40,127 nucleotides of DNA, taken from a virus. Made by a program: the position numbers and the translations under genes. The DNA lies in IMG/VR virus record IMGVR_UViG_3300017781_000034, positions 1 to 40,127 of that record. One strand, written 5' to 3'. The notes beneath the pieces were generated by a model. The model was not told where the DNA came from. It was given only the letters and a program-made list of their open reading frames with translations, and ran no database searches. Numbering within the stretch: the stretch's first letter is position 1; the number at the start of each line of letters is the position of its first letter. This document shows, one piece after another, positions 16,082 through 23,517 of this stretch.

Positions 16082-17319
16082 GCTGTGTACCTCGCTGTTT
16101 TGTAATCTAAATCACAAACAATGCGACCATGCCAACCAGACAATTTATTCTTTACAACATTGATGTGACGTAACGTGCTTTCTTCACCACCATCGTCATC
16201 CCCACCTTTCTTATTTACAGGTGCATCTTTTGCTATCAAAATCATCAAATCGGCTTCTGCTGCCTTACCTGTTCTACTGCCTTCCATCATGGCTTGGTTA
16301 AGTACAACCTTACCTTCTGCTTCGGCAGATAACTGTGACATATAAAATATGGCACACTTATGCTGTTTCGCTATCATACGAGCATGAACTGCATTAGCTT
16401 TCAATGCTTCATCCGTCCTAGCAAACCCTGCTGTCTTAGCAAACTTGTCACCCATATCAAGAACAACAACGTCTGGCTGATAAGACTTGCATACACTCTC
16501 AACCCAAGACATATCTTTGCCAGTAGCGTCACGTAGCTTGACATTTTTTTGTATTGGTGCATATAACTCTTTTGCTTTACTAGGGTTCTCTTTTATCTGG
16601 TACTTGTCCATACCAGTAGCTGAAGTGAGGTAGCGTAGACCCACACGGTGACTGCCCTCTTCATTGCAAAGCACGACACACTTAGCACCCTGCCTTGCGA
16701 AACCATTTACTCCTGCAATCAAACTCGCATGAAAAGACGTTTTACCTGTGTTGGGTCTAGCACCCACTTCGATAAGGTGTCCATCATTGACACCCTCAAC
16801 GACCCTAGTAAGGGACGATATATTGAAAGACCATCTGGCTTCCATGTCGTTCTTCTGTAGCAAAGTGTCTACATCCATGTCATCCCACTCTATGTTAAGG
16901 TTGGGAGTGAAGTCATCGCCATAACTCTCAAGTATATTACGCAAAGGCTCAAGGCTTGTCTGCGAACCATTTACATAATCAAAACCAAGATTGGCAATAT
17001 CTTCGCCCACAACTTGTTGGAATAACTTTGATAAGACTTCCTGTGCTACATCATTACCCAACGGATCTTCTTTCTTAATCCTCTTGAATAAATCTCCGTA
17101 TGCACCTTTCTGTGCAGTTGTTAAGGTAGGATTGTTAGCCATGAACAACGCTTCAATCTCATCTGGTGTGACGGTTCTCTCGTAGTTGTACATCGCTTTG
17201 TCGATAGATGTCTTAATCTTTCGAACATCTTTACTGAATAATCTATCTGGGCATCTAGCACCTCTATGCTCTTCATAAAAGGCTCTGTCCATCAAACTTC
17301 TAACTAAACTTAATTCCAT
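16078..17319 (-). CDS. Replicative DNA helicase (RecA/DnaB-like, T7 gp4 helicase counterpart)
   Basis: Unwinds DNA at the phage fork. The C-terminal half is a RecA-fold ATPase: Walker A GARPNTGKTS (186-195), a catalytic-acid region LCNEEG (217-222), Walker B VVVLD (284-288), sensor motif YMSQLS (326-331) and the segment GSRTGKAAEAD (347-357) seen in DnaB/gp4 helicases. Residues 1-165 are helical and take the place of the DnaB N-terminal domain. No zinc or TOPRIM domain is present; those are on the next gene upstream, so primase and helicase are separate polypeptides here. It overlaps the primase gene by ten bases, consistent with a working pair. Confidence 0.9.
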   Translation of the reverse strand: MELSLVRSLMDRAFYEEHRGARCPDRLFSKDVRKIKTSIDKAMYNYERTVTPDEIEALFMANNPTLTTAQKGAYGDLFKRIKKEDPLGNDVAQEVLSKLFQQVVGEDIANLGFDYVNGSQTSLEPLRNILESYGDDFTPNLNIEWDDMDVDTLLQKNDMEARWSFNISSLTRVVEGVNDGHLIEVGARPNTGKTSFHASLIAGVNGFARQGAKCVVLCNEEGSHRVGLRYLTSATGMDKYQIKENPSKAKELYAPIQKNVKLRDATGKDMSWVESVCKSYQPDVVVLDMGDKFAKTAGFARTDEALKANAVHARMIAKQHKCAIFYMSQLSAEAEGKVVLNQAMMEGSRTGKAAEADLMILIAKDAPVNKKGGDDDGGEESTLRHINVVKNKLSGWHGRIVCDLDYKTARYTA

Positions 17320-18089
17320 GCTGTGTCTCCCATTCTTTTTAAATTGTGTATGTCTATCTCTCTACTGTACTTTAGATCATCTGTCAAGCGTAATATCTTT
17401 ACGTTGTCAACATGACCTCTTAACTCTTTACTAAAGGCTACAGTTTTCGGCAATGCGTCTGGGTCTAGTGCCACGATAACAGTTGAGAACTGCGATAAAT
17501 ACTTTTTATGTGTTTCAGAAAGAGATGTACCCAACACAGCAACACCCACAAATTCATCTCCACCGACCACGCAAGCACTCACGCAATCCTCAACTACAAC
17601 TGCCCTTTTCCCTAACCCATGAGAAAAAGGCAATCCACTTGTACCATACTTTTTCCACTTTGGCAAGCTATTTCTTAACGATCTGCCAATAGCATCAACT
17701 GTAATGCCATTATGCACAATAGGAAAGACAGCACGATTATCTTTTACATCATAATGTAATTCCCATTCGTCAATACCGAACCTCGATGTGAACCTAGTAA
17801 TCTCACGCTGTCCATTGTACGGCACAACATACTCTGGCATTACAAAGTCAGCATTGTCCAACTCTTTTACAGCATAACCCAAAGACTTCTTAATGTCTTC
17901 CGATGTCAACTGGACACGAACACCACCAGATACGGAACAAGATGCCTTGTAACAATTCCATACAAGACTACCCATATTGTTAGTAGCAGTAAAAGTTTTA
18001 TAGCCATCACAATTAGGACAATTCATACGCTTAGTTTCTCCATCACGTAACTCTAACTGTAACACTAAACTGTATATATCATTTATCAT
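17310..18089 (-). CDS. DNA primase (zinc finger plus TOPRIM)
   Basis: Makes RNA primers for lagging-strand synthesis. The N-terminal zinc ribbon uses C24, C27, C46 and C51 (CPNC and CYKASC). The TOPRIM domain shows E167 (VVVEDCVSA) and the DxD pair D209/D211 (VALDPDA). The protein of 259 residues corresponds to the primase half of T7 gp4 and is followed by an overlapping helicase gene, so the two activities are split. The upstream integrase stop overlaps its ATG by four bases. Confidence 0.9.
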   Translation of the reverse strand: MINDIYSLVLQLELRDGETKRMNCPNCDGYKTFTATNNMGSLVWNCYKASCSVSGGVRVQLTSEDIKKSLGYAVKELDNADFVMPEYVVPYNGQREITRFTSRFGIDEWELHYDVKDNRAVFPIVHNGITVDAIGRSLRNSLPKWKKYGTSGLPFSHGLGKRAVVVEDCVSACVVGGDEFVGVAVLGTSLSETHKKYLSQFSTVIVALDPDALPKTVAFSKELRGHVDNVKILRLTDDLKYSREIDIHNLKRMGDTAWN

Positions 18090-19198
18090 ATTATATCACT
18101 TTCAATGTCTGCACTTAAAGTGCTTTTAACATGATTCGTTCTTTTTGTCAATGCATTGTTTGCACTTGTGAACGTATTTTTAATGTAAGGCTGTACCGAA
18201 CTTATGTTTGTGTGTCCTGTAACTGACATAATCTGGCTAATATCTACACCTGCATCAACCATCTGTGTAACTCCAGTTCTTCGTAAGTCCATAAGTCGCA
18301 GTTCGTCAGACAGCCCTATCTTCCTCATGACACGCCTTGCCAACATTCCTATCTCATACTTCCCATAAGGTACATACACGCCCTGTACAGGCTTTATTTT
18401 GGGACATATATAGGGTTGGAAGCCGAACTCTTCCTTTTGTTGCTTCAACATGGTGTTCAAGTCTTCAGAGATAGGTAAAAACACTTGCGACCTACGTTTG
18501 GATTGCTCTAAAAACAACTCCGACCTCTCCAAAAATACATTTTCCCATTTTAACTCTCGCATATCGCCAATACGCTGACACCACTCGTATGCCATCTGTA
18601 CTATTAGTCCAATACTACGATATTTGAAGTCACTATAACAGAAGTCAAGCATTTTTATAACTTCTTCATCTGTCCAGACCACCTTTCTCTTCTTTGGCAG
18701 ACGTTTTTTTACAGATTTGTAAGGATTAAACGTGGTGTACTCCATATGCACAGCATAATTAAACACAACCGATGCACAAGAGCAAACATGATTCGCCAAA
18801 GTTACTCCTCGCTTTACCCAACCCTCGTATGCATTTTTTGCATCCCTAGTTGTAACCGACATAAACTTTTTTGATCCTGATGTCCGTCGCAAAATCTCTA
18901 AAAAATATTTATAGTCTACTTTAGAACTATCTCTTAACATACTGAAATCATTAGATAAATAGTAGCTGTCTATTAAATCTGACAATGTACTTGCCCTCTT
19001 AATATTTCTAATTTTCTCTTGACTCGACCTATAGTCATTTATTTTTTCATTAAACTGATTCGCAGCAACCCTCACTACACGCAGATCTGTACCCAGTTCT
19101 TTACGTTTTACCACTCCCTCGTCAACTAAAGTTTGTGGTGGGTTAAATCGGTAATGTGTCTTACCATCTGCCAGTTTACGTTTCTGTACATACCTCAT
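18086..19198 (-). CDS. int: Tyrosine recombinase / phage integrase
   Basis: A 370-residue integrase. It has a basic N-terminal arm-binding region (to about 65), a core-binding SAM-like domain (70-170) and a catalytic domain. Catalytic residues visible are R209 (CQRIGD), a likely beta-hairpin K234 (SKRR), R306 (DLRRTG), H329 (TGH) and Y338 (PYI). The box II histidine usually found three residues before R306 is M303 here, a variant tolerated in some families. It lies inside the replication operon and overlaps primase by four bases, which is unusual, since integrases normally sit beside attP. No excisionase or tRNA-like att core was recognised nearby. It implies integration ability, or a chromosome-dimer or concatemer role. 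Confidence 0.88.
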   Translation of the reverse strand: MRYVQKRKLADGKTHYRFNPPQTLVDEGVVKRKELGTDLRVVRVAANQFNEKINDYRSSQEKIRNIKRASTLSDLIDSYYLSNDFSMLRDSSKVDYKYFLEILRRTSGSKKFMSVTTRDAKNAYEGWVKRGVTLANHVCSCASVVFNYAVHMEYTTFNPYKSVKKRLPKKRKVVWTDEEVIKMLDFCYSDFKYRSIGLIVQMAYEWCQRIGDMRELKWENVFLERSELFLEQSKRRSQVFLPISEDLNTMLKQQKEEFGFQPYICPKIKPVQGVYVPYGKYEIGMLARRVMRKIGLSDELRLMDLRRTGVTQMVDAGVDISQIMSVTGHTNISSVQPYIKNTFTSANNALTKRTNHVKSTLSADIESDII

Positions 19199-19206
19199 AA
19201 ACTACC

Positions 19207-19635
19207 CTACCTTTCCCATCTGTAAAATATATGTCTATCAATTCTTGTTGTTTTGGTTTTAGTTTTTGCCCACGATGGACGAACATAGGTTGCATGGTAG
19301 TGGGTTGCTCCCTCAGTTACATCCAGAACTATCTTCCCAGACAGAACTATTCGTGCATAATCTTGTGCTAAAAACCAAGATTTACTGTCATACTCTGGTT
19401 CATCTTTCTTACCATCGCAGTACCAACTAAAGCTACACTTAAAAAGTATAGGTTTTTTTGTTCCCTTGTGGGTAATAGCTTGCTTTACTACTTCACAAAC
19501 TGTGTCTGGAAAACGGCTGTCTGCCACCCTATTCATCACAACCTGCCCTACAGCTATTTGCCCTAGCATAGATTGATTATTAGCTTCGTGGTAGATGTTT
19601 AATGCCATACACATAAATGCTGTTTCTAATATCAT
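19207..19635 (-). CDS. SleB-type cell-wall hydrolase (142 aa)
   Basis: Matches the Hydrolase_2/SleB pattern: NIYHEANNQSMLGQIAVGQVVMNRV (E17 is the likely catalytic Glu), FPDTVCEVV, CSFSWYCDG, and a C-terminal GATHYHATYVRPSWA. Family members cut peptidoglycan glycan strands and occur in spore germination and as phage lysins. The N-terminus is mildly hydrophobic (ILETAFMCMALNIYH) but lacks a clear signal peptide. It is preceded by, and overlaps, two tiny membrane-protein genes. A second, different lysin (M15 peptidase) is in the late arm. Expression from the early arm is odd for a lysin; entry, lysis inhibition or another remodelling task is possible. Confidence 0.85.
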   Translation of the reverse strand: MILETAFMCMALNIYHEANNQSMLGQIAVGQVVMNRVADSRFPDTVCEVVKQAITHKGTKKPILFKCSFSWYCDGKKDEPEYDSKSWFLAQDYARIVLSGKIVLDVTEGATHYHATYVRPSWAKTKTKTTRIDRHIFYRWER

Positions 19636-19724
19636 CCTATAATTCCTTGTACTACTACGTTAAGTGCTAGTGTTGCCACTACTCCACATATCATTAATAA
19701 AAATAATGCGTGTCCCTCATTCAT
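19632..19724 (-). CDS. Single-span membrane miniprotein (30 aa)
   Basis: A 30-codon frame preceded by a strong ribosome site GGAGGA (about 19732-19737). The stop overlaps the SleB-like start as ATGA, and the start overlaps the upstream gene's stop by eight bases. After MNEGH the whole protein is one hydrophobic span (ALFLLMICGVVATLALNVVV). The ribosome site and tight overlaps on both sides make it a convincing gene despite its length. It could be a small holin or pinholin-like partner of the hydrolase, but that is inference from context. Confidence 0.6.
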   Translation of the reverse strand: MNEGHALFLLMICGVVATLALNVVVQGIIG

Positions 19725-19956
19725 CACAAAAATTCCTCCAAAATTTACAGTTGTTATCGCCCTTGCATACACGTTCATGCTTGGCATTTTCCCAACACTC
19801 TGACTGCCAAGGTGAAAAGTATTTAGTTGTAAACCTATCCACCCAATCTTGTCCGTCTACTGCCCACAGTCCCAGTATAGGCAAGGGTATGAGTAGCATG
19901 AACACTACAAAAAATGCCATGCCAAAGCCTTTGTTATGATATGGTTTGTTACCCAT
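19717..19956 (-). CDS. Membrane-anchored small protein with cysteine-rich outer domain (79 aa)
   Basis: I chose the ATG at 19956 (MGNKPYHNKG), which overlaps the upstream stop by eight bases. A longer frame exists but its extra residues look non-coding. Residues 10-33 form one transmembrane segment (GMAFFVVFMLLIPLPILGLW), followed by about 45 polar residues with four cysteines (SECWE, RVCKG, NCKF, NFCDE). The outer part would be periplasmic and disulfide-bonded. It forms a cassette with the 30-residue membrane peptide and the SleB-like hydrolase. A spanin-like or hydrolase-anchoring role is possible. Confidence 0.65.
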   Translation of the reverse strand: MGNKPYHNKGFGMAFFVVFMLLIPLPILGLWAVDGQDWVDRFTTKYFSPWQSECWENAKHERVCKGDNNCKFWRNFCDE

Positions 19957-20134
19957 ACTGCACCACCTGTCCTGTGTTCCACTTGTCTGCTTCCTTCTGT
20001 GCATCTTCGTGGGTGTCGAACAGTTTAACTGGACTCTTGTCATCCCACATAGCACCACACCCTTGCTTGACGTATTCTAGTCCCTCTGTTTCAAAGGGTT
20101 CAAATACTACTGCATATTGTACAAGTTTAATCAT
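19949..20134 (-). CDS. Small hypothetical protein (61 aa)
   Basis: A 61-residue protein with a beta-rich start (KLVQYAVVFEPFE) and a helix (DTHEDAQKEADKWN), a shape like small phage proteins that fold as one alpha/beta unit. The 3' end overlaps the membrane protein start and the 5' end overlaps the gene upstream by eight bases. No function recognised. Confidence 0.6.
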   Translation of the reverse strand: MIKLVQYAVVFEPFETEGLEYVKQGCGAMWDDKSPVKLFDTHEDAQKEADKWNTGQVVQYG

Positions 20135-20348
20135 TTAAATTATCCTCTTTAAATACTAAATCGCCATAATGACATTTCTTTTTGTACTCAAACCCATAGT
20201 CATGCTTAATTGCATATAGTAAATTTTCAAGTTCACATATGTGTTCATATGTAATAGGACATTTCTCCGATGTTGTTCTATCTATATCGGCTAACACATT
20301 GGCAAACTTTAGATACTTTGCCCTTAATTTTTCATCATTATGTTTCAT
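20127..20348 (-). CDS. Small hypothetical protein (73 aa)
   Basis: A 73-residue, mostly helical charged protein (ENLLYAIKHDYGFEYKKK) with three cysteine/histidine-containing spots that do not form an evident zinc site. The start overlaps the end of the C5 methyltransferase by 11 bases. Function unknown. Confidence 0.6.
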   Translation of the reverse strand: MKHNDEKLRAKYLKFANVLADIDRTTSEKCPITYEHICELENLLYAIKHDYGFEYKKKCHYGDLVFKEDNLND

Positions 20349-21363
20349 TATTTACTCCTTTCAAAATTGTGGATATAACGTCTACTGTGAAACCATTTCC
20401 AAGCATCTTATATCTCTGTGATTTACTAATCGGCTTTGTTGTGTAACGAATAAAGTTACCATCTTTATCGAACTGTTCACCACCCATGTCGCCATACTGA
20501 GTGTATCCATCAGGTACAGTTTGCAATCTCTCACATTCAAGAGGTGTTAAGGCTCTCCAATACATATCCCCACAAGTGACCTTTGGCTCTCTGTGACCAC
20601 CTTGCATCGTTGTCAGAGAGGGTGCTTTACCTTGTCGGCTGTATACCCTACGAATAATGTCATATCCCTTTATATCGGCTTCTCCGACTTGCTTACAGCC
20701 AATATTACCATTCTTATCAAACACTACTTGCCGTCTAGCTTTCTCGTAGTAGTGTCTAAGATTACCACCCTTGAAGTAGTTAGCATCTAGGCAATGTGAT
20801 TTATCTCTATCTGCCATAGCACCATCTTCAAGAATATCATTCATAACTATTCCACTATCAGACATAAGTTCCATGATATCAAATTCAATGTTTGTCCAAT
20901 ACAATCGCCTACGAGATTGCCCTGACTTTACACGACTATTTACCTCGTGACATACTACATCAGGGAATATACGTTGAAACATCTCTGTAAAGTAATCTTT
21001 CCAAACTTTTGGCATTGATGCAACATTCTCAATCAATATCTTATCTACATCTAACCCTTTGATAGCATCAAGTAATACCTTTGACATATCTCTTGGGTCT
21101 GATTGGAACTTCTGCAAACCTGCAACCGAATAACTCTGACAAGGAAACCCTGCAACCAAGAGGTCAATCTTTTTGCCCTTGAGAACTTCCCAATTTCGTG
21201 CATCACCATGACGAATGATGTTAGGATAGTTATACCGACTAACGGCACTTGAATAAGGGTCAATCTCAAAAGCGTGATATTCTACTGGTGTAATGCCTAG
21301 CTTGTCTAAAGCAATCATCGTACCCGAAAACCCATCGAAAAAACTTCCAACTATTTTATACAT
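20338..21363 (-). CDS. C5-cytosine DNA methyltransferase
   Basis: Transfers methyl from SAM to C5 of cytosine. Motifs in order: I, FDGFSGTMIALDKLG (near residue 10); IV, LLVAGFPCQSYSVAG with the catalytic cysteine; VI, LIENVASMP; VIII, QSRRRLYWTN; IX, RALTPLECERLQTVPDGYT; X, KMLGNGFTVDVI. All are in the normal order, and the 341-residue length is typical for a solitary enzyme. No cognate restriction nuclease is adjacent, so protection against host restriction is the likely role. Specificity cannot be read from sequence. A second, adenine-type methyltransferase is encoded in the late arm. Confidence 0.93.
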   Translation of the reverse strand: MYKIVGSFFDGFSGTMIALDKLGITPVEYHAFEIDPYSSAVSRYNYPNIIRHGDARNWEVLKGKKIDLLVAGFPCQSYSVAGLQKFQSDPRDMSKVLLDAIKGLDVDKILIENVASMPKVWKDYFTEMFQRIFPDVVCHEVNSRVKSGQSRRRLYWTNIEFDIMELMSDSGIVMNDILEDGAMADRDKSHCLDANYFKGGNLRHYYEKARRQVVFDKNGNIGCKQVGEADIKGYDIIRRVYSRQGKAPSLTTMQGGHREPKVTCGDMYWRALTPLECERLQTVPDGYTQYGDMGGEQFDKDGNFIRYTTKPISKSQRYKMLGNGFTVDVISTILKGVNNET

Positions 21364-21496
21364 CTTTTTTATCCTCTATTGAATCTTCAATTATTTCTTT
21401 GATCTCTAAAAGTTTTTCTAAAGTAAATACATCTCTTATAAAATACTTTACCTCATGTAACTTATTATCCAACATTATTTTATAATCTTCATTCAT
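21356..21496 (-). CDS. Small acidic helical protein (46 aa)
   Basis: A 46-codon frame from ATG at 21496 to TAA at 21356-21358, overlapping the methyltransferase start by eight bases and the upstream gene's end by eight. A ribosome-site-like GGAG lies nine bases upstream. The protein is a charged helix (LEKLLEIKEIIEDSIEDKK). The overlaps on both sides follow the pattern of this operon. Function unknown. Confidence 0.55.
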   Translation of the reverse strand: MNEDYKIMLDNKLHEVKYFIRDVFTLEKLLEIKEIIEDSIEDKKDV

Positions 21497-21668
21497 CTTT
21501 CAACTCCTTTCTCAAAAGTTTAGCTTGAAACATCTCATGCTGATGCCTACGTCTTGCAACCTTTTCACGCTTGTCGTTTATCGACATGGTTTTTCTTTGC
21601 ACCATGTTTGCAAAAACTGGGTTGCGTGTTTTAGGTGTTTTCACTTTTTTATAATACGTTTTCGGCAT
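21489..21668 (-). CDS. Small basic phage protein with RNPV motif (59 aa)
   Basis: A basic protein (KVKTPKTRNPVFANMVQRK, then KREKVARRRHQHEMF). It resembles a short, widespread phage protein with the pattern K-PK-RNPVA-N---R, seen beside replication genes in many tailed phages and of unknown function. I prefer the ATG at 21668, because the longer frame begins with TTG two codons earlier. The start overlaps the end of the gene upstream by 20 bases. The charge suggests nucleic-acid binding. Confidence 0.65.
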   Translation of the reverse strand: MPKTYYKKVKTPKTRNPVFANMVQRKTMSINDKREKVARRRHQHEMFQAKLLRKELKDE

Positions 21669-22173
21669 TGTCAATCCTCATTTCACTTAACCACTCAGGC
21701 ATATATCTACCCTTGTTGTATCTAGCGAATCGCATCTTGTCAACATAATAAAACTTACGATAGGCATTTACTGGAAAGAACTCGTCTGTCTTTAAATGGT
21801 CATGCCCTGAAAAGCATTGAGGGTGGGGAGTCATTTTACCCTCTGGTATCCTAAATCTACCTTGCCACAAAGGTATTTGATGTTTACATGCACCATGAAA
21901 TTTGTCATATCTGTGAGTATACTCATGCAACATAACACTATATAATTTGTAAGCAAAAGTATAATTTTCTCTGTTCTCCATCGCCCAAAGAGTGCAAGGG
22001 TGCTTTTGATGAACTGGTTTATATAATCCCTCTTGTTCTGCATATTCAGGTGCATGATGCCATAAAGCTGTACAGAGCATCTGTGCTTCTTCCAATGGCA
22101 TCTTTACGATATGTTGGTCACATAGTGATTCTGCGATGCTCACAACGTCATAATCTATAATAAATCTATTCAT
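21649..22173 (-). CDS. Conserved phage protein with CDQHIVKM / EYTHRYDK motifs (174 aa)
   Basis: Contains a recognisable set of motifs: CDQHIVKMPLEEAQML, YKPVHQKHPCTLWA, YKLYSVMLHEYTHRYDKFH, and a C-terminal AYRKFYYVDKMRFARY. Proteins with this pattern recur in cyanophages and other tailed phages and are sometimes linked to pyrimidine-dimer DNA glycosylases. I am not certain of that link, and the function has not, to my knowledge, been shown. The several His, Glu and Cys residues could form a metal or active site. A GGAG ribosome site precedes the ATG. Confidence 0.7.
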   Translation of the reverse strand: MNRFIIDYDVVSIAESLCDQHIVKMPLEEAQMLCTALWHHAPEYAEQEGLYKPVHQKHPCTLWAMENRENYTFAYKLYSVMLHEYTHRYDKFHGACKHQIPLWQGRFRIPEGKMTPHPQCFSGHDHLKTDEFFPVNAYRKFYYVDKMRFARYNKGRYMPEWLSEMRIDNAENVL

Positions 22174-22185
22174 AATAAAACTCCT

Positions 22186-22377
22186 CTAATGTACTGTTGG
22201 TTTATATTCTTTTATAAAATCAACTTCTATATCAGCATCAGGCTTACTGTCAAGGATTGATTCAATAACCCATTTGAGGGCTGACGTAGTATCATGAATA
22301 TGAGTGAATTTGTTGTCTAAATGCAACACTCCTTGTTTCCCATCTACTGTCAACCCTATTTCATAATATATGTCCAT
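22186..22377 (-). CDS. Small hypothetical protein (63 aa)
   Basis: I start this at the ATG at 22377, which overlaps the upstream stop as TAATG. A TTG six codons earlier is less likely. The protein reads as a small alpha/beta unit: strands (MDIYYEIGLTVDG, GVLHLDN), a helix (SALKWVIESIL) and an acidic strand (DADIEVDFIKEY). No family recognised. Confidence 0.6.
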   Translation of the reverse strand: MDIYYEIGLTVDGKQGVLHLDNKFTHIHDTTSALKWVIESILDSKPDADIEVDFIKEYKPTVH

Positions 22378-22712
22378 TAGTGTACAAATCCCCAAGTGAT
22401 TCGGTGTCTCATACCCTCGACAGTATCTGTAGCATCTGTCGAATCACCCTCTTCGTCACAACCCACAACTAATGCTTTGTTTACTAGCTGTACGTTTTGA
22501 TGCATAGAATGATTGCTATATCGGTAGGTAAACCACGCTTGTTTTGGTGAATACAATCCCTCGTCATCAACATAAATGCCATCATTACCAGTTGGAACGC
22601 TGACCACATCAAATGTCTTACAATCAATGAGGTCATATATTTTCGTATAATCACCATTGTAATCAACTTCTTTGATTTCTTTGGCGAATGGGTCAATTAA
22701 AATTGCTCTCAT
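22377..22712 (-). CDS. DUF3846-like protein (111 aa)
   Basis: Begins MRAILIDPFAKEIKEVDYNGDYTKIYDLI and continues with FDVV, IYVDDEGLY, and later ALVVGCDEEGDS. This matches the pattern of the DUF3846 family found in phages and plasmids (RAILIDP, Y-IY-LI, DDEGL, G-DEEG). The family has no known function. The length is usual. It overlaps both neighbours by one to four bases in the early operon. Confidence 0.75.
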   Translation of the reverse strand: MRAILIDPFAKEIKEVDYNGDYTKIYDLIDCKTFDVVSVPTGNDGIYVDDEGLYSPKQAWFTYRYSNHSMHQNVQLVNKALVVGCDEEGDSTDATDTVEGMRHRITWGFVH

Positions 22713-23092
22713 GCTACTTCTCCTTTTTTAAAAAATCTTTTTCCCATATCTTCAGTAAATAAATATTCTTTGTTGTTTGTCAAGTTTAAAACGATAAAAG
22801 GTTGCTTTCTTGCTTTCACTCTATACCCAACTAACTTATATTTAATACCATGCACATCAGCAACCTTTTGAGGTACTACATCATAAAGGTTAGCATATCT
22901 ATCTAAATCCATGCTCTCTTTACTCTCTATGTCTTTCACTCTCAAAGTTACTTTGTACGTCACTTCATACCCATCAAAGTTACAATCCCCCACCTTGATA
23001 TCATATTTATTGCTCAAAGAACTTTTATCATTCACTTCTTGTAGTTCATTTCGTAGAACTTGGCACGTTTTTTTGTCGATTGATTCTGTCAT
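22709..23092 (-). CDS. Hypothetical early protein (127 aa)
   Basis: Start chosen at ATG 23092 (MTESIDKKTCQVL), which has GAGGA upstream; a TTG six codons earlier is possible. The first 30 residues are helical with one cysteine. The remainder is beta-rich (YDIKVGDCNFDGYEVTYKVTLRVKDIE, YKLVGYRVKARKQPFIVLNL), suggesting a barrel-like fold. The order resembles small phage proteins that bind nucleic acid, but no family is recognised. Confidence 0.6.
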   Translation of the reverse strand: MTESIDKKTCQVLRNELQEVNDKSSLSNKYDIKVGDCNFDGYEVTYKVTLRVKDIESKESMDLDRYANLYDVVPQKVADVHGIKYKLVGYRVKARKQPFIVLNLTNNKEYLFTEDMGKRFFKKGEVA

Positions 23093-23093
23093 T

Positions 23094-23252
23094 TTATTCC
23101 TCACTTTCAAATTTTAATTTAACGTATGTTAACAACCATTCTTTTTCACTGATGTAAGAATAACTATCAAGAAAATCTTGCTTTGACAAGTAAAAAAAAT
23201 CGTTCATTTTTTCTTCATCATCACAAAAATCTTTATACTCAATATTAGTCAT
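23094..23252 (-). CDS. Small acidic protein, first gene of the long leftward operon (52 aa)
   Basis: A 52-codon frame from ATG at 23252 to TAA at 23094-23096, with a clear GAGAGGA ribosome site. It lies about 30 bases downstream of the predicted start of the leftward promoter at 23292-23320, so it should be the first gene of the long early operon. The protein is acidic and aromatic (DDEEKMNDFFYLSKQDFLDSYSYI). Being first after an early promoter, it may be a host-takeover protein; that is inference only. Confidence 0.65.
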   Translation of the reverse strand: MTNIEYKDFCDDEEKMNDFFYLSKQDFLDSYSYISEKEWLLTYVKLKFESEE

Positions 23253-23291
23253 TATTCCTCTCTTTCTATTATGTTAACTGTTTATTCCTCA

Positions 23292-23320
23292 GTTATACTA
23301 TATGATTCGTTTTATGTCAA
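23292..23320 (-). promoter_or_regulatory. Leftward sigma70-type promoter with GANTC in spacer
   Basis: On the minus strand, TTGACA (23320-23315), a 17-base spacer, then TATAAC (23297-23292). The spacer carries ACGAATCA, which includes GAATC, a GANTC site. It is placed to transcribe the 52-residue gene at 23252 and the long early operon beyond. Confidence 0.7.
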
Positions 23321-23344
23321 TATATTTATTTTCTTTTTCCCATT

Positions 23345-23355
23345 CCCCCCCCCCC
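23345..23355. repeat. Homopolymer run of 11 C (G on the transcribed-sense strand)
   Basis: Eleven C in a row on the plus strand, followed directly by TGACCGAT. On the minus strand it is a G11 run lying 24 bases upstream of the -35 box at 23320. A second tract of exactly the same length occurs at 24308-24318, upstream of the matching promoter. In an AT-rich genome two such runs are striking, though homopolymer lengths are error-prone in sequencing. Confidence 0.85.
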
Positions 23356-23376
23356 TGACCGATTTGCATCTTAGGG

Positions 23377-23399
23377 AAAAGGGAGTCGTTAAACTCCCC
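23377..23399 (-). terminator. Hairpin terminator after the GP88-like unit
   Basis: The arms GGGAGT (23381-23386) and ACTCCC (23393-23398) enclose a six-base loop. Read leftward, the stem is followed by TTTT. The stop codon of the 42-residue gene lies inside the hairpin. It would end the short transcript of 24232-23389 just before the next leftward promoter. Confidence 0.6.
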
Positions 23400-23517
23400 A
23401 ATTTCCTATTTTCTTATTTTTTCGCTGATTCTTACGTTTTAAAGTTTTTTCTTTTAGCAATTCTTTTTTTTCTAAAAACTTTTTTATCTTTTCAATTCTA
23501 ATAAATTTTTTATCCAT
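23389..23517 (-). CDS. Small highly basic protein (42 aa)
   Basis: A 42-codon frame from ATG at 23517 to TAA at 23389-23391. The start overlaps the stop of the GP88-like gene by eight bases (ATGGATAA), and AAGG lies upstream. About half of the residues are Lys or Arg (IEKIKKFLEKKELLKEKTLK). It ends in the loop of the terminator, so it is the second and last gene of that short unit. RNA or DNA binding is plausible from charge alone. Confidence 0.5.
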   Translation of the reverse strand: MDKKFIRIEKIKKFLEKKELLKEKTLKRKNQRKNKKIGNWGV

